Below are positions 27,313 through 36,250 of a DNA stretch of 60,854 bases, in pieces. The DNA comes from Opitutaceae bacterium (GTDB lineage Bacteria > Verrucomicrobiota > Verrucomicrobiia > Opitutales > Opitutaceae): the NCBI GenBank assembly GCA_003151515.1, contig PLXS01000016.1, positions 120,654 to 181,507 of the forward strand. The letters run 5' to 3'. The notes beneath the pieces are model-generated. The model saw only the letters and a program-made list of their open reading frames with translations, was not told where the DNA came from and did no database searches. Every line of letters begins with the position of its first letter. The stretch's first letter is position 1. The position numbers were made by a program, and so were the translations under genes.

Positions 27313-27924
27313 TCAGTCGACCACCCGGCCCTCGGGGCTGAACCTCACTCGCGAGCCCCCCGTGTACGTGCGGCCCCCGCTCACGAAGTCCCGGCTGAGG
27401 GCGCACGCCTTGATCCGGCCGTTCGCGTAGAGTTCGACCGACTCGTTGAGCGCGCCGGCCTTGCAGGGCACGCCCTGGACCTCGGTGTCCACCGTGAGGT
27501 AGTACTGCTTGAGCGCGCCGTCCGGGTAGAAGGCCGCCTGGACCCCCTCGGAGCCGCCCCACCCGCCCTTGCAAAGGTGGCCCTGCACCTTGGTGTTGCG
27601 CGGGAAGGCGCACACGGTGACGTTGCCGGCCGCGTCTTGGAACACCCAGGTGTCGGCGGGTATAGTGAAGCGCTCGAGGGGTATGTCACGCGACGCGGTG
27701 AAGCCCACCGGGATGCCGTTGGGCTTCAGGTGGACCCATCCCCGCTTGCAGGGCCGCCCGGCGATGACCGTGTCCTCGCTGATCATGCCAATAGCAAGGT
27801 CGCGCTCCACGCGCACCTTGCTGAACGGCACGCCCGCATAGGTCGTGTCGTATTTCCAGCCGAAGCACCCCCCAAGGATGGAGACAGCCAGGAAGGGAAG
27901 CAGGGCGACGCGCATGTCGTTCAT
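27313..27924 (-). CDS. Putative lipoprotein with internal repeats
   Basis: The 203-residue protein begins with a lipoprotein signal (LAVSILGGC, Cys at about 20), so it is probably anchored to a membrane. The remainder contains three related blocks of about 45-50 residues, each with a D-T-x-V-x-G-x-x-C-K core: DTVIAGRPCKRGW, NTKVQGHLCKGGW and DTEVQGVPCKAG, followed by segments such as GALKQYY and GRIKACALS. This resembles MORN or YwqK-type repeat proteins in rhythm, with extra conserved cysteines. I recognise no characterised family. A second ATG (27915) may be the real start, since it gives a tighter signal peptide. Confidence 0.65.
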   Translation of the reverse strand: MNDMRVALLPFLAVSILGGCFGWKYDTTYAGVPFSKVRVERDLAIGMISEDTVIAGRPCKRGWVHLKPNGIPVGFTASRDIPLERFTIPADTWVFQDAAGNVTVCAFPRNTKVQGHLCKGGWGGSEGVQAAFYPDGALKQYYLTVDTEVQGVPCKAGALNESVELYANGRIKACALSRDFVSGGRTYTGGSRVRFSPEGRVVD

Positions 27925-28231
27925 GGGTTATAGGAAGGAATGTCCGCGGGCAATGCCCCGCCAGCACTTGGTCTCAGGGAGTCTGGCCCTCATTGGGAGC
28001 CTGGGTGCGAGGTTGCTCTTCCTCTGGGTATTCCGTGTCCCGGCTGCGGGACCCAGCCGCGGCAAGGCTGGCGGCGCGCACTGGGCGCGCCAACGGACCC
28101 GGGCCAGCCGGCGCACGTTATGTCTTCGGCAAATGCCCTTCATCAGTGGATCGGGGGGTTCGGGCCGGGGGACCCGCGGCCCAATAATGAGAGGATTGAA
28201 CGTCGGCCCGCGGCATACTTGGGTTAGCGAG
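27925..28231. other. Divergent intergenic region, no gene seen
   Basis: This stretch of about 307 bases separates the lipoprotein gene from the divergent Moco-domain gene. It contains open frames without family resemblance and no convincing promoter, hairpin or repeat. It is presumed to carry both promoters. Confidence 0.4.
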
Positions 28232-28741
28232 ATGCCTCGCGCCATTCTCCTCGCCGCCCTTGCCCTCCTGGCCGCTGCCGCCGTCCGCGCCGCCGAGCCG
28301 GCCCTCACCGTCTCCTCGCCGCAGAAGACGCTCCTCCTCAGCGCGGACGACTTCGGCCGACTGCTCCGCACGGAGGTCGTGGCGACGGACCCGCACGAGA
28401 AGGCAAGCCACCGCTACTCCGGGGTCGCCGTCCGCGACCTCCTGGCAAGCGTCGGAGCGCCGCTTGCCGACAAGCTGCGGGGACCCGCGCTGCAGCTCGC
28501 GGTGCTCGTGCGCTCGCTTGACGGGTACGCGGTCCTGTATGCGCTGCCTGAGTTCGACGAGTCCTTCAGCTACCGCACGATCATCGTCGCAGACCGCATT
28601 GACGGCGCACCCATCGCGGGCAAGGCCGGTCCCCTTCGGATCATCGTCCCCGGCGACAAGCACGCCGCCCGCTGGATCCGGATGGTGAAGTCGATCGAGA
28701 TCATCCAGCCGGCCGGGCCCATCGCCCCGAGGACCCGCTAG
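28232..28741 (+). CDS. Exported molybdopterin-binding-domain protein (sulfite oxidase-like fold)
   Basis: The 169-residue protein has a signal peptide (about 1-21, ending VRAAE) and a domain resembling the small oxidoreductase molybdopterin-binding family: DDFGRLLRTEVVATDPHEKASHRYSGVAVRDLLASVGAP (about 48-86), LVRSLDGYAVLYALPEFDESF and PLRIIVPGDKHAARWIRMVKSIEI at the end. Stand-alone members are about this size and have no clear catalytic Cys. They are generally annotated as molybdopterin-dependent oxidoreductases of unknown activity. ATG 28232 was chosen because the signal peptide starts there. Its stop overlaps the stop of the convergent downstream gene by four bases. Confidence 0.75.
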   Translation: MPRAILLAALALLAAAAVRAAEPALTVSSPQKTLLLSADDFGRLLRTEVVATDPHEKASHRYSGVAVRDLLASVGAPLADKLRGPALQLAVLVRSLDGYAVLYALPEFDESFSYRTIIVADRIDGAPIAGKAGPLRIIVPGDKHAARWIRMVKSIEIIQPAGPIAPRTR

Positions 28742-29034
28742 CCCGCCCCGTTCTTTCTCGCCCTGGCGGCCCTGACCGCCGTCTCGGCGCTGTTGACCGG
28801 CGGGATCTCGAGCACGGTCGTTATCTTCCTCGACTCCGCCTCGTCGTCGTCGGGGACGCCCCAGGCGTAGCAGCGCCTGGCCCTGAGATGGCCATCGATG
28901 CGGAACACCGCGACGTCGCCCTCCCAGGAGATCTCCCCCAGGTGGGTCTCAGCCACGGGCACAAGCTGCTCCAGGTGCGCCTCGCACCCGTGCTCCTTGC
29001 CTATGGCCTGCTTCAGGGCGCTGATGTAGTCCAT
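28738..29034 (-). CDS. Small hypothetical protein
   Basis: This 98-residue soluble protein reads like a folded domain: a helix (YISALKQAIGKEHGCEA), then strands around EISWEGDVAVFRIDGHLRARRCYAWG, then an acidic turn DDDEAE and a basic C-terminus. I do not recognise a family. Its stop codon shares CTAG with that of the convergent Moco-domain gene, and this tight packing supports it as real. Confidence 0.6.
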   Translation of the reverse strand: MDYISALKQAIGKEHGCEAHLEQLVPVAETHLGEISWEGDVAVFRIDGHLRARRCYAWGVPDDDEAESRKITTVLEIPPVNSAETAVRAARARKNGAG

Positions 29035-29188
29035 GAGCGGGCATATTCAATCGGGTGGGGCCCGATCCACAAGTGGGAATGGCGGTTCGCGTTGCAATGC
29101 GCCTTAGGCCGCCCTTATGAGTCCGCCGAGCCAAGCCGCGGTCCGGGCGAGTTCGGCCACCCTGCGGCCCACCTCCGGGTCCGCGATG

Positions 29189-29424
29189 CGCCCGGCTGCC
29201 TCATACTTCGGTCGACTTTCCTGCCGCGAATTCTGGGCGCGCTCCTGGTATTGGCGGGCATAGGCTGGATTGCCTATTTGTCGCCGGTCGTTGCTAACGC
29301 CCTCTCAAACTGGATTAAGGGCCTTGGCATCCTTGCGGAAGCATCGCTGATGCTGTGGCTCGTCGCGAGGGGCGTGAACGAACGGCGATGGCAAGAGCAG
29401 GCCGGTAAGAAAGCGCCACAATGA
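29189..29424 (+). pseudogene. C-terminal remnant of a DUF4386 membrane protein
   Basis: From about 29189 the frame reads LILRSTFLPRILGALLVLAG, a second hydrophobic helix containing LSPVVANALS, then a third ending GVNERRWQEQA. This matches the C-terminal third of DUF4386 proteins, multi-helix membrane proteins of unknown function of about 230 residues. The N-terminal helices are absent and the frame upstream is unrelated GC-rich sequence, so this is a truncated remnant of about 78 residues. Confidence 0.6.
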
Positions 29425-29833
29425 GTCCCAGGCGCCGGTGCGGCCATGAAGACGGAAGGCGCAGCCCCGGACAAGATTTCGGAGCCGGATTCGGATTACC
29501 AGCCGCGCAGCCAGCCTGCGAGCAACGCCGGTAACCTGCGTGGCACCTGCCGGATGGGTGCGTGCCGAAGCAAAACCGAATAGAAGACCATAGCGGTATG
29601 AGGCTAGCAAGAGCACGGTTTCCCCTCTGAACTTTCGACTCGTGCCACTCTCCGGCTTTAACCGAGACAAGCGGATTCTGAATCCGGGCTTCCGGAGTCC
29701 CGTTGCGCTCCATTTGTCGCACTGGCCGAATTTCGCGGCCTGGCGCACCATTACACCAATTTCGGTGCGCCACGGGCACCCCGGGCTGCGTCCTAGCTTG
29801 CGCGTTGAATGCCGTTGTGGCTATCCTAGGGCG
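29425..29833. other. Intergenic region, nothing recognised
   Basis: About 409 bases between the DUF4386 remnant and the histone-like gene. GC content is lower than in the surrounding genes. The open frames have no family resemblance and I see no hairpin, repeat or clear promoter. It may hold further decayed sequence. Confidence 0.35.
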
Positions 29834-30349
29834 ATGATTAACCTAATTATTCGACGGCTGGCCCAGGCAAGGGCTACGGCCGCCAAGCTCGAGCAATCGT
29901 TCGTAAAGGAGTTGGCCTCTCTGCCGAAAGCCTATGGCTTCGACTCGCTAAAGGCATTTATCGTCGCAGTGGAGGCCTCCGGGAGCGGCAAACGCAGTGG
30001 GGCAAAGCGGGCCAAGAAGCCCTCCAAGCCCAAGACGCGGAAACGGGCGGTAATCACTGATTCTGTTCGCGCCAAAGTCAAAGCACTCCTCAAGGCGGGC
30101 AAATCCGGATCTCAGGTCGCCAAGGCCGTGGGAATCTCACTGCCGAGCGTTCAAAACATTAAGAAGGCTCTCGGGCTGGTGAAGAAGCCAAAGAAGGCCC
30201 CGCCGAAGGCCAAACGCAGCCGTGCTCCAAGCAAACCCACGACTAAGCCCAAGACCCACAAAAAGCGGGTAGCGCCCAAGAAGGCTACGATTCCAGAGGC
30301 GAAGCCGGCTCCGACAATAATCGTGCCTCCGGTTATTCCCGCAGTTTGA
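29834..30349 (+). CDS. Histone-H1-like DNA-binding protein with HTH core
   Basis: The 171-residue protein has an N-terminal helical part (1-50), a first basic linker rich in Lys and Arg, a compact helix-turn-helix of the resolvase/Hin type (VRAKVKALLKAGKSGSQVAKAVGISLPSVQNIKKALG, about 76-113), and a long tail rich in Lys, Pro and Ala (KKPKKAPPKAKRSRAPSK and on) ending in a hydrophobic PAPTIIVPPVIPAV. The tail is like histone H1 or bacterial AlgP-type proteins and should bind DNA without sequence specificity. The HTH may add specificity or bridging. ATG 29834 was chosen because upstream codons of the frame are not of this composition. No partner gene is evident. Confidence 0.6.
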   Translation: MINLIIRRLAQARATAAKLEQSFVKELASLPKAYGFDSLKAFIVAVEASGSGKRSGAKRAKKPSKPKTRKRAVITDSVRAKVKALLKAGKSGSQVAKAVGISLPSVQNIKKALGLVKKPKKAPPKAKRSRAPSKPTTKPKTHKKRVAPKKATIPEAKPAPTIIVPPVIPAV

Positions 30350-30530
30350 CACGAGGTAGGGCGCTTGGCCGGGCTAGCGGCGCCGCGGGCGACTAAGGTA
30401 AATCCGCTTGCCGCGTTGCGAGTGAACGAAATGCGATTCGACGGGAAGGGGCGTATGAAAAGAGACCCCTTTCTGGACAACGCAAGGCGAATCACCAGGG
30501 GCTGGCCGAAGGAGAATATGTTTCGCGACC

Positions 30531-31640
30531 TTACATCATTAACTGGTCAAGCTTCACCATCGCAACGCCATCGACAGGTAGTCCATTTTGGAGCGCGGGT
30601 TTAAACCGAATTCCCTTAAACATTGATTCCACGTAGGGATCCTCGACCCTGCGCGAACAAGTTTTGTCTAGAAAGGCCCCCTCTCCGATTCCTTCTTTGG
30701 AGACCTTGACGTAAAAGGCCTGTTTGAATTGGCCTTGGGCGAGACGAGAAGGAAGGTCCCCAGGAAGGTTCCCCATAGCTGGAGCCGCAGGGAGCGTGGC
30801 TCCCTTGTGACTGCTGACATAATCCATCTTCACGTACTCGAAAGCCTCGTCGCGCGTAAGCGGAACCCGCTTCGAAGAAAGGTTCGTAGCAACCTCATTG
30901 CCATTATCGTAGAGATGCACCTCGAGGCTTTTCACCTGGAAGCCTGGCGTGAATCCACCTGCGAGGAAGTGTACTCTCCTCGGCTTGAAATCGATTCGGT
31001 CGATTGCCTTTGCGTAAATCCAGTTCCGGACAACGCCCGGAGGCGTGTTTCTTTCGTGGTAGCGGCAAACGATGACAACATAAGGGCTGTTCAGCGCCTT
31101 TGGTGTCGACACGTCGAAGGATAGGTCTAGCGCATCATAGTTCTCGATGTCCGGATTGCCCCCTGTCTTGACGACCAGTCCTGGGCTAGCGCCGGCCGCA
31201 ATATTCGCTCCCTGCGCATACTGCGAGACGCTAGCAAGCGATCTATCTGCGTTGGAGCTGGAATCGTTCGTCGCAGGCATGGAATTAATATTGCCGGCTT
31301 CAACACCCGCACCAGTCAATGCGTCGTAATGGATAACTAGAGCTGTGGCGTAATTCGCGGCAAACTGACTTTGGGCAGAGTCGCTTGCCGCCTGGTCAGT
31401 CGCCCTCGTGAACTTCGCGTAGGGGTCATTTGCCGGAGTGTAATCTTGTCTGCTCTCAAGCTTGTCAATGGAAGCGGAAATTTCCGTTAGCTTAAGTCCA
31501 GGCGTGATCTTCAGACTAACGGGACCGTCCTTCGCAGAGACGACGACCTGTTGTCCGTTGACCTTTACCACCCAAGAGCTGCCCGAAACCTCCCAAACAG
31601 GATAAACGTCGGATTTCAGACCGACCGCAATATCAGCACC
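30531..31640 (-). pseudogene. Hypothetical protein gene truncated at its 5' end by an IS4-family element
   Basis: The frame reads from the IS border (31640) to a stop at 30531, about 369 residues, with no ATG in its first part; the first usable start inside it is GTG 31571. The protein has no recognised domain. It contains a Ser/Asn-rich middle, a beta-rich segment (YVVIVCRYHERNTPPGVVRNWIYAKAIDRIDFKPRRV) and a C-terminal part with FKGIRFKPALQNGLPVDG, which resembles the end of TonB-C/energy-transducer-like domains. The in-frame sequence upstream of 31571 (GADIAVGLKSDVYPVWEVSG) continues to the very edge of the element, so the true N-terminus was probably displaced. The missing part is not found on the other side of the element. 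Confidence 0.55.
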
Positions 31641-32948
31641 CCACGGCTGTCTGATCAGAACCCATTGATTTCGAGCTGAATAGGAATATCAAACGGTTCA
31701 TTCATTGTATCATGTTTTGCAAATAGTTCAACCAGAGGCACTTTCTCCAAGCAGGAGAGGCTGACGACTTGCAGAACCTGATGCAGGCTTTGAGGGAGGG
31801 CGTTTTCCTTCTTGGCAATGGCCACCAGGAGGTAGGCACAGATCGCGGTCCAGACCTGGACGCGTACCCCGTTGGGGTCGTTGCTGAAGAAACCGCGCAA
31901 GCGAAGGTGCTGCTTGATCCAGCGGAAGAACAACTCGATTTGCCAGCGTCTGCGATAGATCTCGGCGATCGTGAGTGCGGGCAGATGAAAAGCGTTCGTC
32001 AGGAACACGAGCGAGAGGCCGCTTTCCGAATCGAAGTATCGGATACGCCGAAGAATCTCGGGATAGTGCTCGCGGCTTTTCCTGAAATTGAGGCGGATCG
32101 TCTGATCGCATCTCACTCCGCTGGCCTTGTCGACCTTCCTGGACTCGACGACATAGAAGCGCAGGTTGCACTTGCTGCGGATCACGAAGAAAGCCTTCGC
32201 GGCATGAAGCCGATGCAGCCTCTGGAAGTCCATGTAGCCGCGGTCGATCACATAGAAGCTGTCCGGCTGAATCCGTATCTCGTCGAGGGAAGCGACCTCG
32301 TGCCGGCTCCCTTCGTGAAGGCTGGCAAAGACAGGAATATCTGTCCTGAGATCGAGGAGCACGTTGAGCTTCACGGCCGCATGGCTGCTCTGCCACCGTG
32401 CCCACGGGAAAAGTGCCAGGCTCAACTCGATCAGCGTCGCATCCAAGGCGAACAGAGCGAAGGGCAAATCCGGCTCCGACGGCTGATCGGCGTACAGTCG
32501 TTGCGCCCGGCGCATCAGAACGGCCGCCACTTCCGCGAACGCGTGCCAGTCTCGCCGAGTGTTTGCATAGGCCAGATTGCAGCGCTTGACCTTGCCCCGG
32601 ATGCCGGAGTGGTAAAGCAGTTGGCGACGCGCCTCCAGGCAGGCCTCGATGTCGCGCAGGCTCTCGCGATACGTCAGCTGCGCAAAAACCATCGTCGCGA
32701 AATGATCGAACGCGGAGATCGCAGACGTGCCCCGGCGCATCGGGTACCGCGCCGCGCACCGCGCAAACTCGACGACTGCCAAGCCGCCCAGAATCTGAGC
32801 CAATACCGTCCTTCGCAGCTTCATCGGGCCAAAATGACCCGAATGGAGCTCGCGAAAACCGTAATCGAGAACACTCTGAAAAGACCATAAATACTCGCGT
32901 TTTAGCCACTAACAAATCTTGAAGGCTTCCTTAATCAGACAGCCGTGG
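31641..32948 (-). mobile_element. IS4-family insertion sequence, about 1.3 kb
   Basis: The ends are inverted repeats: CCACGGCTGTCTGAT at 31641-31655 and its exact complement at 32934-32948. The element is 1308 bases and carries a single transposase gene on the minus strand. No direct repeat of the target is visible next to the ends, which suggests an old insertion or a rearrangement between two copies. It truncates the hypothetical gene at 30531-31640. Confidence 0.8.
31655..32824 (-). CDS. IS4-family transposase (DUF4372 N-terminal domain)
   Basis: The 389-residue protein is a full-length DDE transposase. The N-terminal segment (GTSAISAFDHFATMVFAQLTYRESLRDIE, about 32-61) is the DUF4372 domain that precedes IS4-type catalytic cores. 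The catalytic residues are in FALDATLIELSL (first Asp), YVIDRGYMDF (second Asp) and the YRRRWQIELFFRWIK signature (Glu), which is the YREK-like motif of the family. The frame is intact, so the element may be active. Its stop codon touches the inner edge of the right inverted repeat. Confidence 0.9.
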   Translation of the reverse strand: MKLRRTVLAQILGGLAVVEFARCAARYPMRRGTSAISAFDHFATMVFAQLTYRESLRDIEACLEARRQLLYHSGIRGKVKRCNLAYANTRRDWHAFAEVAAVLMRRAQRLYADQPSEPDLPFALFALDATLIELSLALFPWARWQSSHAAVKLNVLLDLRTDIPVFASLHEGSRHEVASLDEIRIQPDSFYVIDRGYMDFQRLHRLHAAKAFFVIRSKCNLRFYVVESRKVDKASGVRCDQTIRLNFRKSREHYPEILRRIRYFDSESGLSLVFLTNAFHLPALTIAEIYRRRWQIELFFRWIKQHLRLRGFFSNDPNGVRVQVWTAICAYLLVAIAKKENALPQSLHQVLQVVSLSCLEKVPLVELFAKHDTMNEPFDIPIQLEINGF

Positions 32949-33125
32949 CTCCAAGCTCTAGAAACTCTCGGTGCGAGCATCGCGAGAATGGTTGTGCGCA
33001 ACCATTTCTGCGCGTCCGCGACCCATCCTTTCGGCTGCGCTCAACCATCGCTCCGCCTAATGCAATCCGGCATAGCAGGCGAATAGTGTTGAAGCCGTTT
33101 CTCTCTTTGCTCGCATTGCTTCTTT

Positions 33126-34526
33126 ATGGCTATCGCAACCGAGCTACCCGCTGGGTGCGAAGTGCTCGTGCTCGAGGACGATTCTTTGCTGCGCAGGCGC
33201 CTGGCGGCCCATTTGCGCAGCCTCGGGGCCGAAGTCACCGAAGCATCGACAATTGAGCAGGCTCGCCGCGTGCTGGCGTCGCTCCCTTTCGACTTTGCGT
33301 TGATTGACCTCCACCTTCCCGACGGCGAGGCGATGGAGCTCCTGCGGGCTGGGGAGTTCTCCGAGAATACGGGAGCGGTCGTGATGACCGCGTTCGGGGC
33401 CATCAAGGACGCTGTGGAGGCAATGCGGCTGGGCGCAGGCGACTATCTTTCCAAGCCCTTCGAGCCAGAGGAACTCCCCATAGTCTTCATGCGGTGCCGC
33501 GACAGGCGGGGCAGCGAGCGGAGGGACGAGTACCGCTCGGGCGGGCCTCTGGCCGGAGACCGCGACGAGCCCTTCTTCGGGGAGAGCCTATCGGCCATCC
33601 GCAGCAAGCTGGACCTGATCCTTGAGTCGGACCGAAGGCTCGAGCGGAGCCTTCCTCCTATCCTGATTGAGGGCGAGACGGGCACCGGCAAGAGCCTTCT
33701 CGCCCGCTGGCTGCACCGTCAGGGTCCGCGCAGTAAACGGCCCTTTATCACAGTTAACTGCGCGGCGCTTCCCGAGGCCCTCGCAGAATCGGAGCTGTTC
33801 GGCTACGAACGCGGCGCGTTCACTGACGCCAAGACGGCCCGGATCGGCCTCCTTGAGGCCGCGGACGGGGGCTCTCTGTTCTTGGATGACATCGGGACCT
33901 TGGCCGCCTCGACGCAGGCCCGGATCCTCGCCGTCGTCGAGGATCGCACGATCCGTCGCCTGGGCTCCACGAAGGAGATCCGTATCGACGTGCGGCTCAT
34001 TGCCGCGTCCAACCAGCGGCTAGCGGACCTTGTGGAGGGAGGAAGCTTCAGGGAGGATCTATACCACCGCCTGCTCCTACTTCACGTCGAGCTGCCCCCG
34101 CTGAGGCAACGGGGACACGACATCGTCGCCCTAGCCCGAAGGCTCCTTGAACGGATTGCCCGGAAGCACAGACTGAAGGGCCTGTCGATCTCATCGCTCG
34201 GCGAGTCGAGGCTCCTCGCACAGCCTTGGAGGGGCAACGCACGGGAGCTGGCCCATGAGATCGAGCGCGAGGTAATCTTTGCTCGTGGCCCCGAGCTCGA
34301 CTTCGACGGCCTCGCCGAAAAGCCCGCTGCCGCGCCGACGGAATGGCGCAATCCCCTGTGGACTGTGCCCGGTGAAGGCTTTTCGATCGACTCCATCGTG
34401 ACCGACCTCATTGACGAGGTGCTGCGGGAAACGGACCATAATATTTCGGCTACCGCCCGGCGACTCGGAGTAACGCGCGAGTTCCTGCGATACCGCCTAG
34501 GCGCGGCCAAGACGCCCAAACCGTGA
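33126..34526 (+). CDS. NtrC-family response regulator
   Basis: The 466-residue protein has a receiver domain (12-125; phosphorylated Asp61 in ALIDLHLPDG, Thr88, Lys110), an AAA+ domain (about 150-385; Walker A GETGTGKS 183-190, Walker B LFLDDIG 251-257, later FREDLYHRL and PWRGNARELAHEIE) and a FIS-type helix-turn-helix at the end (NISATARRLGVTREFLRYRLG). It should activate transcription after phosphorylation. The loop that contacts sigma-54 is GAFTDA (230-235) instead of GAFTGA, and Walker B has DD instead of DE. These changes leave open whether it works with sigma-54. It begins a three-gene operon that ends with the histidine kinase at 36251. Confidence 0.9.
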   Translation: MAIATELPAGCEVLVLEDDSLLRRRLAAHLRSLGAEVTEASTIEQARRVLASLPFDFALIDLHLPDGEAMELLRAGEFSENTGAVVMTAFGAIKDAVEAMRLGAGDYLSKPFEPEELPIVFMRCRDRRGSERRDEYRSGGPLAGDRDEPFFGESLSAIRSKLDLILESDRRLERSLPPILIEGETGTGKSLLARWLHRQGPRSKRPFITVNCAALPEALAESELFGYERGAFTDAKTARIGLLEAADGGSLFLDDIGTLAASTQARILAVVEDRTIRRLGSTKEIRIDVRLIAASNQRLADLVEGGSFREDLYHRLLLLHVELPPLRQRGHDIVALARRLLERIARKHRLKGLSISSLGESRLLAQPWRGNARELAHEIEREVIFARGPELDFDGLAEKPAAAPTEWRNPLWTVPGEGFSIDSIVTDLIDEVLRETDHNISATARRLGVTREFLRYRLGAAKTPKP

Positions 34527-34565
34527 GGCCGTGAGGCGGTCCTCGCACCTCCCAGCCCAAGAAAC

Positions 34566-36248
34566 ATGATGGCAGCCTCCAACGCGCCTAAGCCAGCGTC
34601 GAAGAAGCTGCATGCGAGTGCCGTGCCATTGCTTGCAGCGGTCATTCTTGGAATCGCGGTTGCACAGCTGTCCGCCCAGCCGTCATCTCCGGCTCCATCC
34701 ACGCCCACGGCCCTCGGCACGGACACCACCCCCGCGCCCGGTGCAAACGGGGAGGATCGCGCGAGGTTCATGAACGAAAGCGCGTCTCATTACATAATTT
34801 CACGCACCCTTTATCCTGGTCCGACGATACTGTTCTTCCCGCCGGTACCCCCGCCCCTGGGCTCAGAGATTCCAATCCTCGCCCCGATCACCGCCGGAAT
34901 TGGCGCGCCGACTGATCTGGCCGCATATGTGGACGAGCTGTTTTATCCTATGTTGGGCACGCGGCTCGCAGTTGGCCTGCTCCCCGACGCGCTGCGAGAC
35001 CAGCTTCGGGCATACGAAACGGAAAAGACCGCAGTGCAGGATGAGCTGCGGCAGCGCATAGCCGCGCTGGTTGACTCGAGTCCGGCGGTCCGTGAGGCGC
35101 AATTCGCCGCGCTTGCGCAGTCGCAGACCCCGAGGATCGCCAAGCTGCAGTCGATAGCTGAAAGGCTGAGGTCGGAGCTGCGGCTGAGCGGTGCCCTAGG
35201 GCTTCTTTTCAAGGATTTGGACTGGAGGGCTGCGCCCGAGGTTTACCTGCGGGCAAGCCAAAACGCCGCCGGCGCGCCGGATGAGCTTAGGTATGCCGCA
35301 CGGGCCGTGCGTGCGGCTGCACACTTTCAAGAGGGGCTCTCGGACGAGCAGCGGCGCCTGCTCATTGGTACAGCGGTGGAGTTGTCGGCCGGCGCCGAGG
35401 CGGCGAAACCCGAGGAGAGGCCCCGGGAAGCCGGGAGAATCCTCCAGTTCTCTCCCGGGCCTGCCAGGATTCCCATCCCGGAGGACCTGCCCGACTTCAT
35501 GGAAACCGACGTCCGCGATTACATTTCGGCGAGAGGTCTCCTGAAAACGGAGCTACTGAAGGCCCTCGGCCAAACACAGGGCGAAGGGGAGGATGCCCGC
35601 CTGGCGGCCCTTGCTCAGTTGGCCGCGGTCCAAGCCCCTCGCTTTGCCGCGCTTGAGGTTTTGGCCGAGAAGATCCGACGCGATCTGGCCACGCTCCCAA
35701 ATCCTCCCGGTCCACCGACACCGCCGACCCTGCCGCCAGACATCGCCGCGCGCATTTCCGCGTACCGGAGCCATAAGCTCGAGGTTTTGAGGACTCTTCG
35801 CTCCATGCTCGCAGTGGACGTAGAGCCCGCGGCCGGCGGCAAGGCCGGCTCAGCCACAGCGGATGTCAACACCGGGGCGCTTACCTGGATGCGCAACGGC
35901 ACAACCCGTTCGGAGGTGCCGGCGTCGAGCCTCCAAGAGTCGGTCAAGCAGTTCAACCAGGCGCAGGAGAAGCTGATCGGCGACCTGAACATCGAGTTAG
36001 CGGGAATCCGCGAGGCGCTTTCCGAGTACATGCGCTCGCAGAACAAGTCGCCGCACGGGAAGTCGATCGACGACCTGCTCAGGGACTTCGAGGATGCCCG
36101 GCAGAAGCAGGAGCTCTGGGAGAAATACCGCGATTATCATGACGCCGCGCTCATGCCCGGCCTGTCGGCGGGCCAGCGCAGCGTCCTTTTTGACGCCGCC
36201 GTCGTACGTCTCGCCCTGCCGCTGCCCGTCGGGGAGCCCGTCCACTGA
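34566..36248 (+). CDS. Secreted or anchored protein with two related helical halves
   Basis: The 560-residue protein has a signal peptide or anchor (about 16-38), a Pro/Thr-rich linker, and two helix-rich halves that look like copies of each other. In the first half, YETEKTAVQDELRQRIAALV is followed by QFAALAQSQTPRIAKLQSIA. In the second half, VRDYISARGLLKTELLKALG is followed by RLAALAQLAAVQAPRFAALE. A Pro-rich stretch (NPPGPPTPPTLPP) and further helices follow. No known domain is recognised. It lies 39 bases after the response-regulator stop and two bases before the histidine-kinase start, so it is in the same operon and may be the sensor's extracytoplasmic partner or target. Confidence 0.75.
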   Translation: MMAASNAPKPASKKLHASAVPLLAAVILGIAVAQLSAQPSSPAPSTPTALGTDTTPAPGANGEDRARFMNESASHYIISRTLYPGPTILFFPPVPPPLGSEIPILAPITAGIGAPTDLAAYVDELFYPMLGTRLAVGLLPDALRDQLRAYETEKTAVQDELRQRIAALVDSSPAVREAQFAALAQSQTPRIAKLQSIAERLRSELRLSGALGLLFKDLDWRAAPEVYLRASQNAAGAPDELRYAARAVRAAAHFQEGLSDEQRRLLIGTAVELSAGAEAAKPEERPREAGRILQFSPGPARIPIPEDLPDFMETDVRDYISARGLLKTELLKALGQTQGEGEDARLAALAQLAAVQAPRFAALEVLAEKIRRDLATLPNPPGPPTPPTLPPDIAARISAYRSHKLEVLRTLRSMLAVDVEPAAGGKAGSATADVNTGALTWMRNGTTRSEVPASSLQESVKQFNQAQEKLIGDLNIELAGIREALSEYMRSQNKSPHGKSIDDLLRDFEDARQKQELWEKYRDYHDAALMPGLSAGQRSVLFDAAVVRLALPLPVGEPVH

Positions 36249-36250
36249 CG

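Noticed and set aside
31769..32890. A 373-codon plus-strand frame inside the IS4 element
   Set aside because: It is antisense to an intact transposase and has no family resemblance.
32988..33005. Near-palindrome ATGGTTG-TGCG-CAACCAT ahead of the response-regulator gene
   Set aside because: It could be an operator, but only one copy is seen and no matching site lies near other genes, so it was not called as a feature.
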